Below are positions 1-5,152 of a DNA stretch of 5,152 bases, piece by piece; the stretch's first letter is position 1; each line of letters begins with the position of its first letter. Both the position numbers and the translations under genes were made by a program. The stretch covers positions 1 to 5,152 of the forward strand of contig JACNFL010000207.1 in assembly GCA_014384685.1 (NCBI GenBank). Direction: 5' to 3'. This DNA is from Methanobacteriota archaeon. Lineage in GTDB: Archaea > Thermoplasmatota > Poseidoniia > Poseidoniales > Thalassarchaeaceae. A model generated the notes under the pieces. The model saw only the letters and a program-made list of their open reading frames with translations, searched no databases and had not been told where the DNA came from.

Positions 1-116
1 TCTTGAACCCGCGACCTTCGGATGTCTCAGACACCTTTGGGGAGTATAGCGCTCACCGTTCTGCCATTTCTGGCTACCCTATGAGTCCGACGCGCCACCA
101 ACTACGCCACCCCGGC
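1..116 (-). tRNA. Elongator tRNA-Met (CAT), intron-containing, 3' end cut by window edge
   Basis: Read on the minus strand from 116, the cloverleaf fits position by position. The acceptor 5' strand is GCCGGGG (116-110). The D arm has stem GCGT/GCGC with G18-G19 in the loop. The anticodon stem is TCGGA (90-86) with TCCGA (22-18), a perfect 5-bp match. The anticodon loop begins C-T-CAT-A, giving anticodon CAT at 83-81. Then come a 5-nt variable loop, T-stem GCGGG and T-loop TTCAAGA. The left edge cuts the gene after tRNA nucleotide 60, so the 3' T-stem, the 3' acceptor strand and any encoded CCA are not visible. A 56-nt intron (24-79) separates nucleotides 37 and 38. GCCGGGG with CTCATA is typical of archaeal elongator tRNA-Met. 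The other CAT-anticodon tRNAs, initiator Met and the agmatidine-modified tRNA-Ile2, are less likely. The position usually held by A21 is G here. Confidence 0.93.
24..79 (-). other. tRNA-Met intron, 56 nt, canonical bulge-helix-bulge splice site at 37/38
   Basis: Exon nucleotides 32-35 (CTCA, 85-82) pair perfectly with TGAG near the intron 3' end (26-29), forming the 4-bp central helix. This leaves 3-nt bulges TA|G at the 5' splice site and AC|A at the 3' site, each cut after its second base. That is the motif recognised by the archaeal tRNA splicing endonuclease EndA. The outer exon-side helix is the anticodon stem. The intron-side helix, GGTA with TGTC, is weak because it contains two G-U pairs. 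Inside the intron, 63-74 forms a GCCA/TGGC hairpin capped by a GAAA (GNRA-type) tetraloop. The intron encodes no protein. Confidence 0.9.
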
Positions 117-142
117 AATGAACCGCCCGACCGGCAGAGCCT

Positions 143-169
143 CTTTGAACGATTCGGGGAAAATAATGG
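143..169. promoter_or_regulatory. Candidate divergent promoter elements for tRNA-Met and the membrane-protein gene
   Basis: The 93-bp gap between the tRNA 5' end (116) and the first ATG of the plus-strand gene (210) holds two AT-richer patches. GTTCAAAG on the minus strand (150-143) is centred about 30 bp from the mature tRNA 5' end, the usual archaeal TATA spacing. GAAAATAATGG (159-169) would place a plus-strand start near 190, about 20 nt before ATG 210. It could alternatively serve the tRNA with a longer leader. Neither matches a strong TTTATA box, so the call is positional. Confidence 0.3.
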
Positions 170-209
170 AAACTGCACAGCACTGATAGGTACCTAAACA
201 AGCGAACTA

Positions 210-1121
210 ATGATAGGTTGCTCGCGCTCGGCAGTACCGAAGCACATGGTTGACATCAGCACGGCGATGCAGGCGGCAAGGGCCGAAAACCGCCGTAATA
301 AGGGAGGTAGCGGTGACAGAAAAGGGAAACCAGGCGGTAAACTTGGGGTAGAGAATTTCGACCCTAAGGACCATGTTGAGAAAGAAGTGGCTGACACAAT
401 ATCAATGTGGTTAGTCATCACTTTTGGAATACTTATTTCGGCCATTATGAGATATGTTATGATGCCCGGAATGGAAGGCCCGAAATCAGTTCTGTGGTTT
501 CTCCCCCTAACACTCGTAGTAATAATTCCATCACTACACAGAGTTCTGGTTCCTGAACCATACAAATCTCGCTATACCTTTGGTAACTGGTTTCGAGCAG
601 CGATGCTTTTCATATTCACTTGGTTAGCACTTTCATTCATTTTAGTAAACCCACCAATCGGAGATATCGGAGCACCAGATATTGCTGGAAAAATGACAGT
701 TGTGATTGTTGACGGTGAAGATATATTGATTGACAGCGATAATCTAACCAGTAAGAAGCATTCTTTCATTCTAGACCGAAATGGTAGCAGCGGAGAAGCG
801 TGGATGATATTCTATGTGAATGACAACACTGACCCAAGTGTTGCAACAATCAATTTGACATCGCTTTTCAATGCACCAAACGAAACCCCCAAAGAGTTGG
901 CAGGGGAAACTGTTGGCGACTATAGTAACTGCACCTCAATCGTTGATGGCTTGCGTGAATCTCAACAAAATGCAATTCAAAAACATGAATACGATGTTTG
1001 TGCAGCAATCAATCTCGGAGTACTAGAAGCAGGAGATTACCAACTAACAGTTACACTAACTGAAGATGGAGACCCTTGGATCAATACTCGAGTCATAGAG
1101 TATGATTTGACTGTAGTCTAA
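210..1121 (+). CDS. Three-helix membrane protein with exported C-terminal domain, function unknown
   Basis: A 303-residue protein whose family I do not recognise. Residues 24-58 are rich in Lys, Arg, Gly and acidic residues and look like a disordered cytoplasmic tail. Three hydrophobic segments follow at about 64-84, 93-113 and 128-148. The positive N-terminus together with three helices predicts residues 150-303 on the outside. That domain looks beta-rich, has sequons (N178-L-T, N191-G-S, N206-T-D excluded, N215-L-T, N240-C-T) and two cysteines, C241 and C264, that could form a disulfide. The final stretch (G275-D-Y-Q-L-T-V-T-L to D-L-T-V-V) resembles the last strands of an Ig-like fold. The start is uncertain. 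ATG 210 is the first after an in-frame stop at 195, while ATG 246 (M13, followed by V-D-I-S) or 264 could be used, and no clear Shine-Dalgarno precedes any of them. The gene diverges from tRNA-Met and converges with the 64-residue ORF, one base separating the stops. Confidence 0.82.
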   Translation: MIGCSRSAVPKHMVDISTAMQAARAENRRNKGGSGDRKGKPGGKLGVENFDPKDHVEKEVADTISMWLVITFGILISAIMRYVMMPGMEGPKSVLWFLPLTLVVIIPSLHRVLVPEPYKSRYTFGNWFRAAMLFIFTWLALSFILVNPPIGDIGAPDIAGKMTVVIVDGEDILIDSDNLTSKKHSFILDRNGSSGEAWMIFYVNDNTDPSVATINLTSLFNAPNETPKELAGETVGDYSNCTSIVDGLRESQQNAIQKHEYDVCAAINLGVLEAGDYQLTVTLTEDGDPWINTRVIEYDLTVV

Positions 1122-1122
1122 A

Positions 1123-1317
1123 TTAGCACCATGCAGGATGAAGCAGATCACTGTGCAGGGCCTTTATTTCATCAAAAATTGGTTTGAGTTTGTTGCATAT
1201 TAGTTGTGAACGAGTCCTCTCATCAATTTTCATATCTCTCCATTTTCTAACGATGGGTGCTACTGCAGTGCAAGCAATCAGGTCGCCCAACCAAAACAAG
1301 TCACGATTTAGTGCCAT
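1123..1317 (-). CDS. Small hypothetical protein, 64 aa
   Basis: This ORF runs from an ATG at 1317 to a TAA at 1123-1125, with an in-frame TAA five codons upstream of the ATG, so the start is well bounded. The protein begins M-A-L-N-R-D-L-F-W-L. It has a moderately hydrophobic segment at about residues 8-23 and then a charged, helix-prone second half with two Cys (C16, C41) before the C-terminal W-C. No family is recognised. Support for a real gene is indirect. It fills a gap that otherwise lacks a gene on either strand. Its stop lies one base from the convergent stop of the membrane-protein gene. A GTATAG element lies about 25 nt upstream of the ATG, suitable for a leaderless archaeal transcript. 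It follows rfcS on the same strand after 82 bp, so co-transcription is also possible. It could be a chance ORF or the remnant of a longer gene. Confidence 0.42.
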   Translation of the reverse strand: MALNRDLFWLGDLIACTAVAPIVRKWRDMKIDERTRSQLICNKLKPIFDEIKALHSDLLHPAWC

Positions 1318-1336
1318 GATGTTTGGTAGTTAGTTC

Positions 1337-1344
1337 CTATACAC
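1337..1344 (-). promoter_or_regulatory. Candidate TATA box of the 64-aa ORF
   Basis: On the minus strand, GTGTATAG lies 20-27 nt upstream of the ATG at 1317. With archaeal TATA-to-start spacing of roughly 25 bp, transcription would begin at or next to the start codon and give a leaderless mRNA. The purine-rich stretch upstream of it (CGGAAATCAG) is not a strong BRE. The 82-bp gap between rfcS and this ORF (1318-1399) shows nothing else of note. Confidence 0.3.
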
Positions 1345-1399
1345 CTGATTTCCGAAGAGAGGGGTAAGTGCCAAACTGAAAGTGAATGAACTATGGGAA

Positions 1400-2401
1400 T
1401 CAATCACTAAGTAAACGGCAAATGTTTGAGCACATTGCATCTAATTGCAGTGCTTCGCCGCCACCTTCTACCAACCTAAAATCAACTTGAGCAAGCATTT
1501 CAGTCAATTCTAATTTTTGTATTTCTTCAAGGAATTCAGTATCATACATCGCTCTGTGAAGTTGATTTATGAAATCAGTTCCCGCCAGTCCATATTTGTC
1601 TAAAATTGTTTGAAGGCGCCTTCGAGATGGGTGAAATCCATCCCTTTTACAAGCCAAAAGGAAATCATGTAATTGTTCAGGTGGGGCTGTTGCTGTAGTT
1701 TCATAAATCAGTGCGCGAGTAACATGTTTGTCAAGTGAAGCAGCAACTTGTAGTGCAGTTATTGCTTTTCGTAAATCACCCTGACTAACATTGATTATCG
1801 CCTCTTTAGCGTCATCATCTAGAGTAACCTCCTCAGAATCGGAAATATCTGTGATTTGTTTAGCGATTTGATCACTAGCCAATGGCCTGAATCGGAATAC
1901 CGCACAACGTGATTGAATTGGCTCAATTACCTTGCTTGAATAATTGCAAGATAGTATGAACCGACAGGTCTCAGAATATTGCTCCATTATACGCCTCAAA
2001 GCACCCTGTGCATCAGAGGTTAGAGCATCAGCTTCATCGAGGAAAATAACCTTGAATGTCGCCCCTCCGAGCGGACTTGTCTTGGCAAATTGCTTGACTT
2101 TGTTTCGAATGCTGTCCAAACCACGCTCATCACTAGCATTCATCTCTAGAATATTGTCTCTAAATGAATCCTGAAAAACATCTCGAGTCAAGGCAATCGC
2201 TGCGGTTGTCTTTCCCGTACCCGGGGGGCCTGCAAAAAGTAAATGTGGAAAAGTACCTTGCTCAGAATAGGCTTTCAGTCTATTGATTACAGCAGGTTGA
2301 CCACGAATATCACCAACCGTTTGAGGGCGGTGTTTTTCAACCCACATCTTGACCATAAGAGCCCGTCCTATCGCCTCCTTTACTTGGCCATCAATAACCA
2401 T
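1400..2401 (-). CDS. rfcS: Replication factor C small subunit (clamp loader AAA+ ATPase)
   Basis: RfcS forms the ATP-driven clamp loader with one RfcL subunit and places the PCNA sliding clamp on primer-template junctions during replication and repair. The protein has 333 residues, normal for archaeal RfcS (about 320-330). W20-V-E-K-H-R-P is the RFC box I-type start. G58-P-P-G-T-G-K-T65 is Walker A, and F120-L-D-E-A-D125 is Walker B with the RFC DEAD signature. S151-C-N-Y is sensor 1. S164-R-C166 is the RFC-specific SRC motif supplying the trans-acting arginine finger. G208-D-L-R-K-A-I is sensor 2 with R211. The rest is the lid and the C-terminal helical oligomerisation domain. No inteins and no missing catalytic residues are seen. 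There is no C-terminal PIP-box, as expected for a small subunit. ATG 2401 adds an 18-residue leader before the conserved block; M16 or M19 are alternatives, but promoter spacing favours 2401. The gene diverges from the secreted-protein gene. Confidence 0.97.
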   Translation of the reverse strand: MVIDGQVKEAIGRALMVKMWVEKHRPQTVGDIRGQPAVINRLKAYSEQGTFPHLLFAGPPGTGKTTAAIALTRDVFQDSFRDNILEMNASDERGLDSIRNKVKQFAKTSPLGGATFKVIFLDEADALTSDAQGALRRIMEQYSETCRFILSCNYSSKVIEPIQSRCAVFRFRPLASDQIAKQITDISDSEEVTLDDDAKEAIINVSQGDLRKAITALQVAASLDKHVTRALIYETTATAPPEQLHDFLLACKRDGFHPSRRRLQTILDKYGLAGTDFINQLHRAMYDTEFLEEIQKLELTEMLAQVDFRLVEGGGEALQLDAMCSNICRLLSD

Positions 2402-2413
2402 TGTGACTGTAGA

Positions 2414-2430
2414 CTAAAAAATCATTTTAG
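2414..2430. promoter_or_regulatory. AT-rich bidirectional promoter core between rfcS and the secreted-protein gene
   Basis: The patch CTAAAAAATCATTTTAG is the most AT-rich part of the intergenic region. On the minus strand its T-run lies about 15-28 nt before the rfcS ATG at 2401, fitting a TATA box for a leaderless or nearly leaderless rfcS mRNA. On the plus strand it would direct initiation at about 2440-2455, just at the inverted repeat. The two genes may therefore share or compete for TBP binding. The call rests on composition and spacing only. Confidence 0.4.
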
Positions 2431-2436
2431 GTGAAA

Positions 2437-2462
2437 CGGGACCTATGCGTAGCATAGTCCCG
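2437..2462. repeat. Strong inverted repeat / hairpin in the rfcS-secreted protein intergenic region
   Basis: The left arm CGGGACCTATGC (2437-2448) and right arm GCATAGTCCCG (2452-2462) pair over 11 bp with one bulged C (2442/2443) and a GTA loop. Its core, CTATGC-GTA-GCATAG, is a perfect 6-bp dyad. It lies just downstream of the AT-rich promoter core on the plus strand, in the presumptive 5' leader of the secreted-protein gene. Seen from rfcS it is 36-61 bp upstream of the start. It could be a dimeric-repressor operator, an mRNA leader hairpin, or a terminator of antisense transcription. No T-run follows the right arm on the plus strand, which argues against a plus-strand terminator. Confidence 0.65.
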
Positions 2463-2510
2463 GCGCCGAAAGCGGTTAATGCAGGCACCGCCTCCCCGAC
2501 AGGGATTGTC
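2463..2510 (+). other. GC-rich, possibly structured leader of the secreted-protein gene
   Basis: This segment is clearly more GC-rich than the flanking sequence. It holds a short CCG-AAAG-CGG hairpin (2466-2475) and a competing GCGGT/ACCGC pairing (2472-2476 with 2487-2491) with a 10-nt loop. It is also open in the frame of the downstream gene back to ATG 2445, so it could be coding if translation starts there. No known riboswitch pattern is recognised. Confidence 0.3.
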
Positions 2511-5152
2511 ATGGTGATGAGGCAAATGAACAACAAGACATTGACTGCTATAATTTTAGTTTTGGTAATGATTCTAGTACCTTGGACAAGCATGCTTAAC
2601 GGACCTGAATTAGATGTAGATTCAAGACCTGCATGGGCTACTGGTTCGTCAACATCTGCAGCCGATACTGGGCTGAATTTATCAAGCCCAAATGCCACTC
2701 ATGGAAGTGATGCAAACCTCAACTTGACCAATGTCAGCGGTATGGAAAGTGTTCTTTTGTTTAGTTTCCCATTGAGAAGCCCTAGTGGACCAATTCCTTC
2801 CGCTGGTTCAATTCAAAGTGCAACTCTCACCCTCTACATCACTGGTGGAATGTCACAAGGGTCAATGTATGCCTTTGCTGCACCGTTAAAAGCCGATTTT
2901 GACGAAGGAAACGCAACTTGGTTCAATAGCACACACAACAGCACTTGGCAAGTTGGTGGAGCAAATGGAACTAACGATAGGGGTTCTTGGGAGCCACGCA
3001 GTAATTCATTTTCGTCAAGTTCATCTTCATTTTCCATCAACGTGACTTCTATCGCTCAAAGGGCATTAGCTAACAATAATGGTGATGTAAATGTCACTGT
3101 ATCATCGGTTGGACTTGGAATTCTGACTGTTGCTAGCCGCGAACACCCCACTACTGCAAAGCGTCCCAGTATGTCATTTGTTTACGATAGTACACCACCT
3201 ACATCAGGCTCGGCAATTGTTCGTGGTGGACCTGATAATGGAAGCGTGCCAATCACTGGCTCATTCCTGCTAACCGCAGACACAACCCCTACCATCGGAT
3301 GGAGTGGTTTGAATGGTTCAGGAGTTGAAATTCACGTCTCACAATCAAATGATTTCCGAAGTGTTGACGATGGTTCCTGGCTTTTCTCATCTTGGGGAAA
3401 TAGTGGTTTTACAATGTCTGGTGGAAATGGGACTTTCACAATCCCAAGTTCTTCAAGCCTTGATTTAAGGATGGCTGCTTATTGGCGAATTAGGGCAGCT
3501 AAGGGAGACCAACTCTCTGAATGGCAAACAGGACAATTCCTTCTTCCTTTCATTAATGCCACCAATAACGGCAATAATACCGCAACTTTTGAACTACTAC
3601 GAGATTCGTTAGGAGTTGATGGTGGAACTGTTCATGATGCTTGGTTAAGATCTGGTAGTTCCAATGTTAGCGGCGGTGACACCGATAACATGTGGGTTGG
3701 TAACTCAAATAATACGTCACGTGATGATATGGCTGCCCTAATGCATGTTGACCTTGATCATACGGGATTACATTCCAACGCCACTATACTCAGTGCATAC
3801 ATGCAGATGAGAAGAACTGACAGGCAGGGGAATGCATGGATTAGCATTCATGAATTTAGCCAAACTAATTGGAGTGAAGATACAGCATCTTGGGATAATT
3901 ACTCCGGTAACCAATCTTGGCCGAATGGCGGGCTATCCAAGAATATTGGTTCATCTTTGGATATTATTAATGGTGGTAAATCAGGAAATATCTTCAATTT
4001 TGATGTAACATATGCAGTCCAGGAGTACATGAGAGGGGTACACCAATCAGCAACTGGAGAGGGGATTTCTTTACTTTTACAATCTGTTGGAGCAAACAAT
4101 GAGTGGGTAAGGTTTGCAGGCAGTGAAGAAAATGCTTTCACCCTACGACCAAAGATGGTGATCACCTATGCTTGGGGAGATGGTATGGGCCCATCTGGCA
4201 CTGCTACTGTACAATCGCCTCTTGATGGTCACGGGGTTTGGTCAGTAGTTAACAACAATATGACAGCAGATTTAACCCCAACCCTAAATTGGACTGCTTC
4301 CGCCCTATTGAATTCTACCGACGAAGTTCGAATTGAATTAGCTGGTAATGAAGATTTTACTCAAGGACCATTTTATCGTGTTGATAGCCGCGATTCTTCA
4401 AGTGGAATCAACAAGGCCGCTGGGACATTTACTGTGCCATCAAGTTGGGGTCTTGACTACGGTGAAGATTACTATTGGAGAGTTCGTTGGGTTGAAGATG
4501 GTGACTGGGGAGGCTATTCCTCAACCCCTGGATTTTTCCTTTCAACTATAAATTCAACTTGGGTTTCAAACAATACGTGGCAATTCCGACTTCGGCATTC
4601 CAATGCATCAAACACCATGGCAATGCCTTACTGTGCTGATACTTACATTGACAGTCTCGGCCCGAGTTCATCCAATAATGCCGGGGAATTGTCAATCTCC
4701 AGTAGCCAATATACACTGTTTGGGTGTGATATACGAAACCACATTTTACCACCCGGACTTGCTGTAACAGATGTTGAATTGAGGATGAAATCATCATATG
4801 TTTCGGGTTCTGTTTCAGCGTCAGCGTATGAATTGATTAATCATCGATGGGATGAGGGAAGCGCAACTTGGGAGAATTACGAAGGAGCAAACAATTGGTC
4901 TGGATTTGGAGCATCTGGTTCCGATCGTGGACAACTCCTTGATTCCACCACAATTTCTGGTGGAAGCACCCCGACATGGTTCACATGGAATGTAACCATT
5001 GCAGTACAGAACTCAATGCGATGGGATGTTCCTGTTGACTTCCTCATTATTGGGACCGGCTCAGGAGCAGCAGCAATGACAGACAAGGAAACTGCCGGAA
5101 GTGCAGCAGATTATCCCGAACCTGTCATCAATTACAGTCCGGGCTCAATGGC
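2511..5152 (+). CDS. Large secreted DNRLRE-repeat surface protein, 3' end outside window
   Basis: The frame stays open for 880 codons to the right edge without a stop, so only the N-terminal part is visible. Residues 1-9 carry Arg and Lys, followed by hydrophobic 11-23 (L-T-A-I-I-L-V-L-V-M-I-L-V), a Sec signal peptide. Three DNRLRE-like domains lie at about 52-225, 376-553 and 710-875. Each begins with a D-T/A-x-(x)-hydrophobic strand (D52-T, D376-A-W, D710-T-Y-I-D), has a central A-T/S-W motif (A135-T-W, A459-S-W-D-N-Y, A785-T-W-E-N-Y) and ends in an R/Y-P-x-x-x-hydrophobic-x-Y strand. Two Ig/Fn3-like segments (about 226-375 and 554-709) each contain Y-W-R-I/V-R (324, 655). About 31 N-x-S/T sequons suggest heavy glycosylation. 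The visible part has only two cysteines. DNRLRE domains are known from secreted, sometimes carbohydrate-binding proteins, so a surface adhesin or polysaccharide-binding role is inferred. Starts at 2445, 2517 and 2526 are also possible. Confidence 0.9.
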   Translation, partial: MVMRQMNNKTLTAIILVLVMILVPWTSMLNGPELDVDSRPAWATGSSTSAADTGLNLSSPNATHGSDANLNLTNVSGMESVLLFSFPLRSPSGPIPSAGSIQSATLTLYITGGMSQGSMYAFAAPLKADFDEGNATWFNSTHNSTWQVGGANGTNDRGSWEPRSNSFSSSSSSFSINVTSIAQRALANNNGDVNVTVSSVGLGILTVASREHPTTAKRPSMSFVYDSTPPTSGSAIVRGGPDNGSVPITGSFLLTADTTPTIGWSGLNGSGVEIHVSQSNDFRSVDDGSWLFSSWGNSGFTMSGGNGTFTIPSSSSLDLRMAAYWRIRAAKGDQLSEWQTGQFLLPFINATNNGNNTATFELLRDSLGVDGGTVHDAWLRSGSSNVSGGDTDNMWVGNSNNTSRDDMAALMHVDLDHTGLHSNATILSAYMQMRRTDRQGNAWISIHEFSQTNWSEDTASWDNYSGNQSWPNGGLSKNIGSSLDIINGGKSGNIFNFDVTYAVQEYMRGVHQSATGEGISLLLQSVGANNEWVRFAGSEENAFTLRPKMVITYAWGDGMGPSGTATVQSPLDGHGVWSVVNNNMTADLTPTLNWTASALLNSTDEVRIELAGNEDFTQGPFYRVDSRDSSSGINKAAGTFTVPSSWGLDYGEDYYWRVRWVEDGDWGGYSSTPGFFLSTINSTWVSNNTWQFRLRHSNASNTMAMPYCADTYIDSLGPSSSNNAGELSISSSQYTLFGCDIRNHILPPGLAVTDVELRMKSSYVSGSVSASAYELINHRWDEGSATWENYEGANNWSGFGASGSDRGQLLDSTTISGGSTPTWFTWNVTIAVQNSMRWDVPVDFLIIGTGSGAAAMTDKETAGSAADYPEPVINYSPGSM
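2513..2518 (+). promoter_or_regulatory. Shine-Dalgarno-like GGTGAT favouring ATG 2526
   Basis: GGTGAT is complementary to the archaeal 16S rRNA 3' tail and sits 7 nt before ATG 2526. Starting there gives M-N-N-K-T-L-T-A followed directly by the hydrophobic core, a textbook signal-peptide N-region. The motif overlaps the alternative start codons 2511 and 2517, so only one of these would be used efficiently. The match is short and may be chance. Confidence 0.4.

Noticed and set aside
3..197. Plus-strand ORF of 64 codons across the tRNA region
   Set aside because: It lies antisense to the tRNA-Met gene and its intron, and the peptide has no protein-like pattern.
1109..1122. GACTGTAGTCTAAA resembles GACTGTAGACTAAA at 2405-2418
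   Set aside because: One mismatch in 14 bases is about what chance gives for a pair somewhere in 5 kb. One copy overlaps a stop codon, the other a promoter region.
1122..1180. Possible terminator between the convergent genes
   Set aside because: The short T-containing stretch near 1160 is not a clear oligo-T tract and no hairpin precedes it. It also lies inside the 64-residue ORF.
1944..2174. Plus-strand ORF inside rfcS
   Set aside because: It is antisense to the Walker B region of a clearly conserved gene and shows no independent evidence.
2414..2698. Minus-strand ORF of 94 codons upstream of rfcS
   Set aside because: Most of it is the reverse complement of the secreted protein's signal peptide and first domain. 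Its hydrophobic stretch mirrors the signal-peptide codons, and it spans the intergenic hairpin and promoter core.
4546..4797. Minus-strand ORFs opposite the secreted-protein gene (also around 2834, 3899 and 4877)
   Set aside because: The plus frame is continuously open with recognisable repeated domains. These are shadows of its Ser/Thr/Asn-rich codons.

Overview
The window most resembles a marine planktonic euryarchaeon of the Thermoplasmatota, Marine Group II (Poseidoniales) or a close relative. Direct evidence for Archaea is a clamp-loader small subunit of the archaeal/eukaryotic RFC type and a tRNA gene interrupted at position 37/38 by an intron with a bulge-helix-bulge splice motif. The Marine Group II assignment is inference, from the moderate GC content and the very large, Asn/Ser/Thr-rich secreted protein with DNRLRE-type domains.

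Layout. 1-116 (minus): elongator tRNA-Met(CAT) with a 56-nt intron, cut by the left window edge at tRNA position 60. 117-209: divergent promoter space. 210-1121 (plus): protein with three predicted membrane helices and an exported C-terminal domain, family not recognised. 1123-1317 (minus): convergent 64-residue hypothetical ORF. 1400-2401 (minus): replication factor C small subunit, complete. 2402-2510: divergent intergenic region with AT-rich promoter-like sequence, a strong 11-bp imperfect inverted repeat and a GC-rich segment. 2511 to beyond 5152 (plus): a secreted protein, open to the right edge, with signal peptide and three DNRLRE-like domains alternating with two Ig/Fn3-like segments.

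The genes do not form one pathway. tRNA-Met and RfcS are housekeeping functions (translation, replication). The two plus-strand proteins are cell-envelope products. No operon links them: strands alternate and each gene appears to have its own promoter. The points most worth attention are the intron-containing tRNA, the tandem architecture and about 31 N-glycosylation sequons of the secreted protein, and the hairpin/dyad in its upstream region. I see no mobile element, CRISPR array or defence system.
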